A stretch of 64,000 nt of DNA, taken from Allium sativum. Lineage: Eukaryota; Streptophyta; Magnoliopsida; Asparagales; Amaryllidaceae. How positions within the stretch are numbered: the first letter of the stretch is position 1; each line of letters starts with the position of its first letter. The notes under the pieces were generated by a model, which worked only from the letters and a program-made list of their open reading frames with translations, did no database searches and had not been told where the DNA came from. The DNA is taken from the NCBI GenBank assembly GCA_030737875.1, contig CM060919.1, positions 807,905,160-807,969,159 of the forward strand, written 5' to 3'. This document shows, piece by piece, positions 35,401-47,119 of this stretch. Both the position numbers and the translations under genes were made by a program.

Positions 35401-35585
35401 ATGTATTTAAATGTAATTTAAATCTCTGATATTTCCGTGTAATATTCGTTTATACTCTGTATATTCTTGTAATCTGATGCATTGTTGTAATATACAATGA
35501 AATGTTCTTTTGATATGTGTTCTGTTGTGGTTTGTTCTCGAACTATCCGACGCTTTCCTTTACGGGGAGGTTGCGGGTCCTCACA
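29475..35585 (+). mobile_element. 3' LTR of element D (6111 bp)
   Basis: Near-identical copy of the 5' LTR, including all minisatellites, the exon-like block (30420-30796), hairpin (31277-31291), 27-bp repeat (32217-32412), 203-bp tandem (33266-33737), stem-loop (34995-35064) and CAGTC/GACTG hairpin. The offset changes from 7140 to 7142 through homopolymer length changes near 23250-23330 and 30390-30475. Confidence 0.92.
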
Positions 35586-36660
35586 CTTAGAATTAACCAA
35601 TTAGAGTTAATCAGTTAGAATTAACCAACTAGAGTTAACCAGTTAGTGTTAATCAGTTAGAATTAACTAATTAGAGTTAACCAGTTAGAGTTAACTAGTT
35701 AGAATTAACCAATTAGAGTTAATCAGTCAGAATTAACCAATTAGAGTTAATCAGTTAGAGTTAATCAGTTAGAATTAAACAATTAGAGTTAATCAGTTAG
35801 AATTAATCAGTTAGAGTTAACCAGTTAGAGTTAATCAATTAGAGTTAATTGATTAGAGTTAAATCGAACTAGAGTTATTCAAATAAAGTTAAAAGAAGTA
35901 ATCGAATATAGTTTATTCGAATAGAGTTAAAGGAGTTAATCGAATATAATTTATTCGAATAGAGTTAAAAGAAGTAATCGAATACAGTTTATCCGAATAG
36001 AGTTAAAGGAGTTAGTCGAATATAGTTTATTCGAAAGAAGGAGTTATCGAATATTAGTTATTCGAAAGGAGATATCAAATATTAGTTATTCGAAAGGAGT
36101 AATTCGAATGTAGTTTATTCGAATAGAGTTAAATGAGTTAATCGAATGTAGTTTATTTGAATAAAGTTAAAAGAGTTAATCGAATGTAGTCTATTCGAAA
36201 GGAGTTAATTGATTAGAGTTAATCGAATTATAGTTAATCAATTAGAATTAAAGTTAATCGAATTATAATTAATCGATTAGAACTAGAGTTAATCGAATTA
36301 TAGTTAATCGATTAGAAAAAAGAGTTAATCGAATTAGAGTTAATCAGTTAGAGTTAAAGTTAATCAATTAGAGTTAGAGTTAATCGATTTGAGTTAGGGT
36401 TAATCAATAAGAGTTAGAGTTAATCGATAAGAGTTAGAGTTAATCGAATAGAGTTAATCAATTAGAGATAATCGAAAAAAAAAGTTAATCGAATATAGTT
36501 TATTCGAAGGAGTTAAATCGAATATAGTTTATTCAAAAAGAAGTTAATCGAATATTAGTTTATTCGAAAGGAGTTATCGAATATAGTTATTTGAAAGGAG
36601 TTAATCGAATATAGTTTATTCGAAAAGGAATTATCGAATAGAGATTATTCGAAGAGAATT
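35586..36660 (+). repeat. GTTAATCAGTTAGA / GTTATTCGAA repeat field of LTR B
   Basis: About 1.1 kb of short units. The left part has GAATTAACCAATTAGAGTTA-type units, the right part TCGAATATAGTTTATTCGAA. They are related to the 44-bp repeat of LTR A but differ in sequence and period. Confidence 0.85.
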
Positions 36661-38693
36661 ATACGTTGAAATTCGATTATATCGAATTCGGGAAAGTACT
36701 ATTCACTTTCTGTTTTAATCAAGATTTTATTTATTTACGAATAAATTGTTGTTTGTTTATTTATCCGAATTAATAAATGAAAGTTATATTTTGAAGTTAG
36801 ATATTTCAGAAGTAGGGATTATAACGCTATAGTTATAATCAATGTTTTCAATAAAGAAGTGGATTCGTAAATAGAATCTGAGAGTTACGTAAGGAAGTTT
36901 ATTAGAGGTTTAAAAGGTGAACCTTGTCTATTTCGAAGTTAGAAATGTTGTCTAGTTAAGGTCTGAGAGGTAGTTATACCCCAAATTGATTGGCTTCGTT
37001 TTTAACTAAGGAATGGTTAAGGTTCGATAGTGAAGGTAAGTGAAATTAGTTCACCAGTGTAATGTTTGAGTCGGCATAACGATGTTTTATTTAAAAATCT
37101 GTTTAAATCCAATGAATGAGTTTGGAAACATCTTCCAAATATAATCAGAGATATTTTCTAATCATAGAAAATGAAATGTTTGATGATAAATAATGGTGGA
37201 ATGACAGTGATACATGAAAAGAGATGGAAATGTTTTCCAATGATTAATAACGTATATTTTCTAAATTTAGAAAATAAGGAATGTTGAATATATGGAAACA
37301 AGAAATAAACAAATTAATGAACTAAAGAGATAAACGTTAAATGATGATTGATCGATAGAATTTCCATCTGGAAATAATACCGTTGTTTGCACACGTGTTT
37401 TTCTTTGATAGTTAACTCACCAACTATCGAAGCTTTTTGACCATTTCCGTTGTCAATACGGAGAGACCGGGATCAGATTCATTATCTGAAAACCACTCCA
37501 TATGGGCATTAACGTGCGAATCAAATATGATGAAGATAATTGAAGACGGGGTTATGCAAGGGCTGTTCTGGTGATCCTAGGTAGAAATAGCCTAAGATGG
37601 TTTATAGAATGGTACCTTCAGTTTGTCCAGTCCCAGGACGACCTGTATGGAAGAATGTCTGACAGAGTATATTTAATAGATCGCGTAAGTTGATCTCTTC
37701 AAACGTATATACGTTTGGTGGCGGAGGAATTTGTTTCTCTTAGCTGTATACCCGTTGTATTTTTTGGGAAATCAATTTGTGATTTGGCGGGTATGATGAT
37801 GTGACATTCAAAGTGAATAATTGTGTGATCTGTCAGAGATAAGCGTGGCCTCTAGCCTCACAACCGGGAAATGACAAAATTCGGGCAGGCAGCATGGCTA
37901 AGTGGTTGCCTGCCAAGTAGGGTGTATTATCACCTATCTAGAGATATTCATTTCATTCTTTAATCTATTTGATGTTGTCCCATTCGGAAAACGGTTGTTG
38001 ATCCCAACCGTTGGTGATATACATTCGATACACTTAAGCGAAATGAGTGGTCGGTCATGTGTGGCCGGGTTGCAATATGTTCTTGTTGAACCCAGTGTAT
38101 TCCTCTATAGAGGTACACTATCGGAAGGTGGTTCCATATCTTATCATAGTTGGAAATCCATTACCCAATAAGTGCTCGTGGTTTTGATTGTATACTATAT
38201 ACGTGGAACGTGAGATGGAAGCGTTCTGCAAGATGATTATTATATTGTGGTTGATAGACACTATTATAATATCAAAAGAGTTTGATATAAAAGATCATTG
38301 TTTCTTTCAAAATGATTTTGAAAGTTAAATCAAATTGATTTGGATTCTCATAAGGGAAAAACCCATTCCATTATACAGCGTGGTCTAATGAGATATCGTT
38401 TTATTGCCCAAACTGTTTTTAAATTGTTTTACTCACACCAGTCCCATGACTGACCCCGAGTTTATTTTTTTTTGTTTTCCCTAAACTCTTGGGTGCCCAA
38501 TTTTGTACGGGCAGTCAAGTAGTCAGGATTTTACAGATATACTTGAAGAGCTTGGAGCAGGAGGCTTCAAGAATATATAGCTATAGTTATTTCCGCTATG
38601 TTGTAAGTGTTATACTCTGATAATGTTACTGTATACAAATACTGATTTTATTTCAAAGTTATGTGTCTATTATATATTGTTCGTTCCGCTGTG

Positions 38694-38698
38694 AGATT
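38694..38698 (+). repeat. Target-site duplication of the array, left copy
   Basis: AGATT directly before the array; the second AGATT is at 60411-60415. Removing the array and one copy restores GTGAGATTCGTGTT, which is the LTR A sequence at 5997-6010. Confidence 0.95.
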
Positions 38699-40800
38699 TG
38701 TAATGACCCGCAAATACGTAACATCGGAGTTGACTATATACATCATACGTCCAACCCAAATATCACGAAAATACGAAACATTTTTTTTAGAAGAAAGAGG
38801 TAGAAGAAGAACAGAAATAATAACACGGAATCTCACATCGTAGCGGAACAAAATATAATATATCATATCTTTTGAAATACAAAATTTCATCTGTATAACA
38901 TACACTTATCAGAGTACAATACTTACAACACAACGGAACAAAACTCTATATAACTAACACTGAAGTCTCCTGCTCCAAGCTCCTTTAGATAGATCTGTAA
39001 AATCCTGAACTACTTGACTGCCCGTACAAATTTAGGCACCCAAGAGTTTAGGTAGAACAAAACAAAATAAACTCCGGGTCAGTCATGGGACTGGTATGAG
39101 TAAACAGTTTAGAACAGTTTCAAAAACTAAATGATATCTCATAAGACCACGCCGTATAACACGGAACAGGTTTTTCCCTTATGAGAATCCAAACACTTGA
39201 CTTATCTTTCAAAATCCCTTTGAAAGGAACGATAATCTTTATATCAAAACTCTTTTGATATTATAATAATGTCTAAATTAAGTAGATAACAATCTAGTGG
39301 AACGTTTGCATCTCACGTTCCACATAAATAATATACAATCATAAACCGCAAGCACGTATTGGGTAATGGATTTCCAACTTTGACAAGGTATGGAACCACC
39401 TTCCGCTGGTATATCTCTAGAGGAGAATACACCGAGTTCAACAAGAACATCTTGCAACTCAGCCACACATGACCGACCACTCATTTGGCTTGAGTGTATC
39501 GAATGTATATCACCAACGGTTGGGATCAGCAACCGTTTCCCGAATGGGACAACATCGACAATAGATTTTTAGAAGTAAATGAAACTCTAGATCAGGTGAT
39601 TATACACCCTAATAGGTGCGACCTACATAGCCATGTTTCCTGCCCGATTTCTGTCATTTACCGGATGATGAGGCTTGAAGCTACGCTTTTCATTACATCA
39701 GATTTACTTCGAATGCCACATTGTCAGATCCATTGAAAATCACTAATTGATGTCTACAACAGTACATTATGTGTTAGCTAAAAGAAGTTTCCTTCTTCGC
39801 TTCCACTCTTGGTACGGTTGAAGAAATCAATGTACGTGACCTTTCTGGAAGTACTCTGTCAGACATTCATCCATACAAGTCACCCAGGAACAGGATGAAC
39901 TGAAGGCACAATTTCTATAAATAGAAAATGTCCTTGCACTCTACTCCGTCTTCGATTATCTTTATATAATCTGATTCGCAACGCTACTACCAATACGGAG
40001 TGGTTCTTCGGATAATAATCCAACCGGTCCCTCCATATTGACAACGATGGACAAAACTTCGATAGTCTGTGATTTAACTATCGAATAAAAACAAGTGTTT
40101 CGATAGTCGATGATTTAACTATCGAAGAAAACAAGTGTTCATCCAAACATCCAACAATCACTGAGCCTTTAATTAATATTCCATTAATTAAATCTCTTCT
40201 CTATTTCTTTATCAATATTTGTCAACCAAATATTTTCAATAACCATATTGGCCTTCTTTATTTTCTAAACTTAGAAAATATCTTCTATTTATAATTGGAA
40301 AATATTCCAATTACTTATCTCCTTTCCGATCTCGTTTATTTCTATACTTAGGAAATATTCTTTATTCTATTTCCAAGCTTACATTTTATTTGGGTTAAAA
40401 CAGATGTTGTGTAAAACATTGTTACGACAACCCAAATACTATATTCAACTAACTCTTATCCAACATTGATCTTCGAGCCTGGAATCTTACTATTTATTTG
40501 TTAATAATGAAATCAATCAAGTTGGGGTATAACTACCGCTCAGACCTTGACTGAATAACATTTATAACGTCAAAACAGATATGACTACTTACTCGAATAA
40601 TCAACACCATACAACTGATTATTCACCTTTAAACACATATACACTTCATCTTTCTATTCTTACTAGTTTCTATTCTAGACTTCCTTTTTGATTATACTAT
40701 TCTATTTCTAAGTTCGTTTTCTTATCGACTTCTATATATATCGATACGTTGATTTCTAACTATCAAACTTCTTAAAAATATTCTAACTCCTTAAATTCCC

Positions 40801-40965
40801 GGAAAAATTCGCCATAACCTCCTTTGTACCGGGAGCATCGGGAAAATCCCCAAACTGCCACATAGGCCTTCTCCAATCAAAAAGAAAAAGAAAAGCCAAG
40901 CGGCTAGCCGATACGGCGCATAAAATCTCATGTGTGAATTAAATACATACCTTTTTGTCGAGCAT
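40801..40965 (-). other. Pre-polypurine-tract module inside array LTR 1
   Basis: Minus strand: TGCTCGACAAAAAGGTATG, spacer, AGCCGCTTGGCTTTTC, GGAGAAGGCC, GATGCTCCCGGTACAAAGGA. Copies at 49220-49386 and 57578-57745. In the other elements this module lies in the internal region. Confidence 0.6.
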
Positions 40966-41429
40966 TCTATTTATATACTTGCATTATACTTATCCCATAC
41001 CTGTCTCCTGTATGTCTATACCTGTCCAACTATACCCGATCGTTTTAACTCAATTCTTTAATTAATTTGTTAATTAACTGTTTAGGCTATTTCACTTTTT
41101 ATATTTGAACATGACATGTTCAAATATATTTTAACTTGTTTATACTCTAGTTGAATTCTGTTTTCCATTTTCAATTCTATTTTAATTTCTCTTAATTCAA
41201 ATTCTCATTTCAACTCTATTTGAATTCCTCTTATTCAAATTCTCATTTTAAATCCTTTATTCAAATCCCATTTCAAATCCTTTATTCAAATCCCATTTCA
41301 ATACTATATTCAAATCCTATGGTTTAATTCCATTTGAAATACTATCTTCAAATTCTATATTCAAATTTATTTTAACTCTACATTATTTATAAACAACGTT
41401 TATAACTTTACTTAAAATCCCCCATTATA

Positions 41430-41640
41430 CATTTATACACAAAGTTTATAAATTCAATTCAAATCCCACCTTTTCCATTTATAAACAAAGTTTATTAATT
41501 CAATTCAAATCCCACCTTTTCATTTATAAACAAAGTTTATAAATTCAATTCAAATCCCACCTTTTCATTTATAAACAAAGTTTATAAATTCAATTCAAAT
41601 CCCACCTTTTCATTTATAAACAAAGTTTATAAATTCCATA
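41430..41640 (-). repeat. 45-bp tandem repeat in array LTR 1 (4 copies)
   Basis: Unit CAAAGTTTATAAATTCAATT plus CAAATCCCACCTTTTCATTT plus ATAAA. LTR 2 has 3 copies (49855-50015) and LTR 3 has 4 (58215-58415). Confidence 0.9.
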
Positions 41641-42249
41641 CTTGTTATATATATATATTCAAAACAAGTTAATATTTTTATTCTATTCGAATTTCAAATT
41701 CTATTCTATTTGAATCTTATATATTCAAATTTCAAATTCTATTTTAGAAAAATAGAATTTTCTTTCTAAATCTCAAATATCCTTTTTCATGATATTTTTA
41801 AATATCAACACTTAGGCCCCAGTGATATTTAAACACACAAAGCAACCAATTATTTATTTTCCTAACATATCATATATGATAGTATATATGCAAATAAATA
41901 AACAAACAGATAATATATTTTTGAGGAATCCTGTTGGATTCCTCCAACCTGTTTTCCTGCATCCACAAACGTTAGCACATAAATAATACCCATCCTGCTT
42001 CGAGGCAGGGTATCGCGGTATGAAGGTCATCCACTAATCATAGCGTGGGGCGTATAAGGTAATCATCCGCTAATGAAACCGCGGGCATCCGCTAATGAGA
42101 CTACGGGAATCCAACCAATCATCAACCCAATATATATTTATATATATATATTTCCTAAATAACTAATATATATTTTAAAACAATCAGACAGCATTCAAAC
42201 AAGCACAAACAATTATTTTTAACTATATAAAAATAATTCTAAATAAAAG

Positions 42250-42264
42250 GTGAGATTTACTCAC
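42250..42264 (-). other. GTGAG/CTCAC hairpin of array LTR 1
   Basis: Minus strand GTGAGTAAATCTCAC, identical to LTR A. Copies at 50619-50633 and 59033-59047. Confidence 0.55.
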
Positions 42265-43046
42265 CGGAATTTTTTTATTTGTCGGAATGTCCCAATTAAC
42301 TTCCATATCTCACGCTATGAATCTACTTGAATCATCTCAACTGGATCTACTTTGTGCCTTATTGCCTCATAAATAAATCGATCAATCCACGAAGCATAAC
42401 CCCAAACAGCCCTAAATCTGCATCAGTCCCAAACTGCCTCATACTGCATTTCTTCACACGGTAATTTCCTCAAATATCATGCAGGCCATCTCCATTTTCT
42501 CCTTATTTTTCTGAACTCGCGGTACCTACTTTGTCGAGTTACAGGTTGCGATTTCGACAAGCTACAGTAGCAGTAGCGATTCCATTCGAACCAATTCCTC
42601 CCAAAGTCTGTTATCCGATGCTACTCCTCACAAACACTTCTACATCCTTCACAACAATCATCGACACCTCCCCTAAAACCACCGTGACCAACTCCTTCAA
42701 ATCGCACAGAAAAATGTCGGAATCCCCTTAGTAGAACAGCGACGACCTTACGACTGAATTCAAACGCACCCATATCGCATCTCTTCGAGCATCACCAGAA
42801 TGTCGACGAGCTTCAGGAAGAACCGCGGTTTAAAACTGCAAAACCCAATTTGCGAATGGCTTGACTCGACGTTGAGCTTCCGGTTCCTTCATGTCTTCAA
42901 ATCGCGATGCCTCCCTCGATCTGAAGACGGCTCCAGGAATTGCAACTTGCGATTTTTGATTTGGAAGAAGAAATTTCGGTGACCATTTATGATTTTGAGT
43001 TGAAGCTTTCGGATTTTGTTTGTAAATCAACAAAAGGTGTGGTGCG

Positions 43047-43056
43047 ATTTATAGAG
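43047..43056 (-). promoter_or_regulatory. TATA box of array LTR 1
   Basis: Minus strand CTCTATAAATCGCACCAC, about 570 bases into the LTR. Copies at 51416-51425 (LTR 2) and 59829-59838 (LTR 3), all intact. Confidence 0.5.
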
Positions 43057-43739
43057 TGGATAAGTGGAGAAAGAAAGGCCACGGGTTTTGTGGTTCTGGA
43101 GGAAGAGATGTGGTTAAGTAAGGGACTACTAATTTTTCCCTGCTTGTTGGCTTGGTTTATGACCATAACAAAAGGATTTATTTTATTTTAAACTTGTTTT
43201 TAAACCTGTGTCCCTTAATTTAAACCCCTCATGATTCCGAACTCCTCTCTGAACCCAACTACTGACATTTCTAGGGTTTAACCACTATTCCGATTCCGTT
43301 GGAACAGGTTTCGATGTCTCGTTTGATCGCCTGTAGAAGATATTAATTTAAATCGATTTAGATTAAATTCTAAACCACTAAATTCTCCAAAAATAAATTA
43401 ATATTATTATTCTAACTCAAACTGAATTTTGTACTGATTTTAATTCAGTTTTAAATCTCGAACTGAGTTATATTTTCGCATTACGATAATTTAATATATT
43501 CGATATTAAATCGAAATTGGTTATTAAACAGATAACTTAATATAAAAATTCACTTATATTACCAAACCAATATTTAAATTAAATATTCAAAAATTAACCC
43601 ATAAGGATCCTGGTCATTACAATCTTCCCTACTTAAAAAAATTTCGTCCTCAAAATTGCTAAGGTAGAAAAAGAGCTACAAACCAATATTTTTTTTCAAA
43701 ACTTATTTATGTTGATACTCAACATTTCAAACTTCCTTA

Positions 43740-44600
43740 CGTAACTATCTTTCGAATAAATCCCTATTCGATAACTCCTCCCTTCGAATAACTATATTCG
43801 ATAATCTCTCTTTCGAATAACTAGAATTCGAAAACCTTTCTTCGAATAAACTATATTCGATTTACTCTATTCAATTTACTCTTATCAATTAACTCTATTG
43901 GATTTAATTCTTATCGATTAACTCCATCGAATAACTAAATTCGATAGCTCCTTCGAATAACCAATATTCTACAACTCACTTCGATTAAACTAATCGATAA
44001 CTCATTTCGATTAAACTATAATCGATAACTCATTTCGATTAACAAATAATCGATAACTCATTTCGATTAACAAATAATCGACAACTCCTTCCGAATAACC
44101 AAATTCGATAATTCCTTTCGAATAAACTATATTTGATAAATCCTTTAATTCTATTCGAATAACTAATATTCAATAACTCCTTTAACTCCATTCGCTTGAC
44201 TCTTGATCATAGCAATCACAATGGTTACGCCTGATTCCCTCAGGAAACATCCGACCGCACTAGGCTATCTGCAGCCCTGCGAATTACGCTAGCAGTCGTA
44301 CGAAATGGAAACTTATCCTGAGTAACTATGTTTGACTAACTCTATCTCAATAACTATATTCGATCAACTTTTAATTGAATAACTAACATTCAATTAAATC
44401 CTAATTTGATTAACTATGTTCAATTAACTCTATCTGGTCAACTCTAAATTTGAATAACAAATATTTGATAAATTCTAATTGAATAACTAATATTCAATTA
44501 ACTCTACGGATTAACCCTAACTGATTAACTCTAACTGGTTAATACTTACTCTAATCGTTTAATTCTAACTCTAATCGACTTCTCCTATTCGAATAACTCC
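43740..44600 (-). repeat. TTCGAATAACT repeat field in array internal 1
   Basis: Short units such as CGAATAACTATATTCGATAA and CGATTAACAAATAATCGATA. They correspond in reverse to the LTR A and B repeat fields. A copy is at 52130-52960. An unlike 130-base island interrupts it at 44193-44325. Confidence 0.8.
44193..44325. other. Non-repetitive island within the repeat field
   Basis: About 130 bases of mixed composition (for example CTATCTGCAGCCCTGCGAAT and ACGCTAGCAGTCGTACGAAA) inside a pure A/T-rich repeat. The second internal has the same island at 52553-52690, so it predates the duplication. No coding frame or known family recognised. Confidence 0.5.
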
Positions 44601-47040
44601 TACTGGATAACGTTTATTCATTTATAAAGATTTACTTTTAGTAACGGTTCTTCACTTTATAAATGTTCTCTTTAATAACGTTACTTCACTTATACAAGTG
44701 TTGTGTACCCCTTCTATTTAAAACTATCGGTGTTAAAAACCAATATCTCTTCTCTATATAAGTTCAGACTTATATATTCCATTTATCGAATGTTAAACAT
44801 TTAATTTAATTTATAAACTGTTATTTATAAATTAATCTTTTCTATTTATCTGTTAAAAACATATTTCCATTTTCTATTCATCTTCTAAATATTCCTTCGA
44901 TTAAATTCTATTTATTTAACAAATACATATCTCATCTACAATATTCTATTTATTTTCTATAAATAAATATTTCCATTTAATCTATTTGTAAATGTTTTTA
45001 CAAATATTTCTCCTTCTATTTGTTTGCTCATAACTTCCTTTGTATTTGTGTTACAAATATATTACCTTTATATTTGTTTTTACAAATATATTTTCTTTTA
45101 ACTCTTTTGGTTTTTCCTTTATTCACACCCAATTCATATTTCATTCACATTGATTTTACTCAATTTATTCATTTCGATCCATTTAACTTACTTAGTTAAA
45201 TTTAATTTCAATCATTCAAATTCCCATTAACTAGTTGCTAATTAACCGTTTTGCCTATTTCACCCTTTTTATTTGAATATAACTTGTTCAAATATATGTC
45301 AACTTAATTATAAACTAATCTAATTATATTTTCAACTCGAGTTATATATTCGATTTCGAATATAAATTCTCAATCTCTTTCACTTATCCAAAAACCCAAT
45401 TTCGATTCAAATTTCCTTTAACTAATTATTCTCCAATTTAGTTAATTCTATTTAACCATTTAAAATATGATTTTTGTCTTAAAAATCATTTCACTTACTT
45501 CACTGGAGTTCATATTTATTTTATATATCCAGTCTGGATTTTTCTAATGCCAATTCGGATTTTATTTCCTAAAAATCCTTTTTTTATTTAATTAAACCGT
45601 TATGGTTTTATAATGGTTCTGGCGCTGCTTTTCTAAAAATTTGATTTTGACATAACTCAAAATCTATACGACGAAATCCAGATTTTTCTCTTTCATTTGA
45701 AAACTATTATTCAACCGGTCCCGACGATTCTTGTTTCAAAGAATTCCGACTTAAATTGAGTTCTGTATACTAAATTGAAGTTCGAATCGCCAATTTACGA
45801 ACTGCCGCGCTACGGTGAGCTCGTTTTAATTATATTTATAAATATAATCGTTTTAACTTTATTTATAATAAATTCAACTCCATTCTGATATATTTTTAAT
45901 ATGTATCAAATCCATTTCATAATATTCCCGATCTATATCACTTCTAATATTCAAATCCTATATCTTAATTTAAAATATTCAAATTCCATTTGAATTTCTT
46001 TATTCAAACTCTATATTATTTCCTTCTATTCAATTTCTATTTGAAATCCTTTGTTCAATTTCTATTTGAAATCCTTTGTATTCAAATTCTTTTTAATTTC
46101 ATTTTGAATTCAAATTCTATTTAAACTCCTTTTATTTAAAATTCTATTTCAGACTTTATATTTTCTTTGAATTCTAATATTCAACCTCCACTTTATATTC
46201 TCTTTGAAATTCTATTTAACCAAATTCCATTTGAATTCTAATATTCAAATCTCTATTTGACTTTTCTTTATTCAAATCCATTTGAATTCCTTTGAATTCA
46301 AATTCCATTTCAATTTTTCTTATACAACTTCTATTTGAATTTTCTTTATTCAAATCCTATTTAAATTTCTATGTTCAAATTCTATATTTGAATTCCCTTA
46401 TATTTTACTTCTATTTGAAATCTATATTCCAATTCCCACTTCAAAATTCCTTCGAAGTAATATAAATATATACATATATTTATATCTATCCCAAATTCAA
46501 AACATTTGAATTTTCAAACAACTTGTTTCTTTTCAAAAAAAATTCCATCAAAACTTTTCTAAGGCAGCAATTCATCACTTAGAAACTCGAAAATGAACAC
46601 TGATGATGTTGCGACCATCATCAGAATTATTTCTCGGCTACTGAATGAGTTCAGTGCTATATTACTTTCAAAATCCATTTAGAAAAATATTTTCCAAACT
46701 CCCAGGATTTTAAATTCTGAATTGTGGTTGGAATTCAATTTCAAGTTATCACATTTGTATATTTTATTTCGTATACACATTCCATTGGTTATATATAACT
46801 ATTTCTATTTTAATATCTCATTCGATTATAATCCTAACAATCAACTCAACTATTTAAAACAATATCGTGTCCAATCTTCTGTTCAAGTGTTTATAAACTC
46901 CTATCGACATCGTGGCGTCCCACGATTCGATCAGAATTCATAATTCACTCAACAGACTAGTCAACACAATATAAAACAGTTTTTATATCAAATACCAAAT
47001 ACGCTCTCTCGTATATATATATATACACTCAACTCATTCT

Positions 47041-47057
47041 AGGATACTACTGATCCT
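47041..47057 (-). other. Post-PBS hairpin of array internal 1
   Basis: Minus strand AGGATCAGTAGTATCCT: AGGAT/ATCCT around CAGTAGT. The second copy is at 55401-55417. Confidence 0.6.
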
Positions 47058-47105
47058 ATCTTTAATGAGCACATTCCACAAAGCCTAGGTATTCGCTCAA
47101 CCTAA

Positions 47106-47117
47106 GCTCTGATACAA
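47106..47117 (-). other. Primer-binding site of array internal 1 (one mismatch)
   Basis: Plus strand GCTCTGATACAA; the second internal has the exact GCTCTGATACCA at 55466-55477. The change is next to the 3' terminal base of the tRNA match and would weaken priming. Confidence 0.85.
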
Positions 47118-47119
47118 AC

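Larger units (their letters stand above)
22335..35585 (+). mobile_element. Element D: complete giant-LTR, non-autonomous retrotransposon
   Basis: LTRs at 22335-28443 and 29475-35585 enclose a 1031-bp internal region with a primer-binding site at 28446 and a polypurine tract at 29461. Flanks are GTTAG and CTTAG, a 5-base duplication with one mismatch. The two LTRs look identical apart from homopolymer lengths and a few substitutions (for example G at 23058 against A at 30198, A at 24415 against G at 31557), so this is the youngest insertion in the window. LTRs make up 92 percent of the element. No gag, protease, RT or integrase motif is seen. Confidence 0.92.
35586..38698 (+). mobile_element. 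Solo LTR B, segment 2 of 3
   Basis: Continues the LTR B repeat field (35586-36660), then shows blocks in the same order as LTR A: GGTCTGAGAGGTAGTTATACC (about 36960), the TTTCCAAATTTAG region, GGCAGGCAGCATGGCTAAGT (about 37887), the TAAG stem (38347-38392, one mismatch), the CAGTC/GACTG hairpin (38439-38452) and the GGGTGCCC block. It breaks off at 38698, where the array is inserted. Confidence 0.85.
38699..43621 (-). mobile_element. Array LTR 1
   Basis: Plus strand TGTAATGACCCGC to GGTCATTACA. Contains in reverse the stem-loop (39138-39185), CAGTC/GACTG hairpin (39080-39093), the pre-polypurine-tract module (40801-40965), a 45-bp repeat (41430-41640), the GTGAG hairpin (42250-42264), a leader-like part (42480-43040) and a TATA box (43047-43056). 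The module and the GAATT-rich repeats are internal-type in A, C and D but lie inside the LTR here. Confidence 0.9.
43622..47119 (-). mobile_element. Array internal region 1 (3.5 kb, noncoding)
   Basis: Left end is a reversed polypurine tract (minus strand TTTTTTAAGTAGGGAAGAT), right end a reversed primer-binding site. Read on the minus strand: PBS, post-PBS hairpin, the 46550-46640 block shared with A and C, GAATT repeats, then U3-like LTR sequence (45600-45840), then a GTTATTCGAA repeat field (43740-44600) of the kind found inside LTRs A and B, then the polypurine tract. The usual pre-polypurine-tract module is absent here and lies in the LTR. No protein. Confidence 0.85.

Noticed and set aside
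22335..35585. Apparent segmental duplication of about 6.1 kb
   Set aside because: The copies begin TG and end CA, surround a primer-binding site and a polypurine tract, and have a 5-bp flank match, so they are LTRs of one element.
42480..43191. Open frames repeated in all three array LTRs (for example 42940-43191 plus and 42830-43033 minus)
   Set aside because: They overlap on opposite strands, are 60-110 codons, have no recognisable domain, and are shared only because the LTRs are recent copies. The minus-strand frame is not open in LTR 2.
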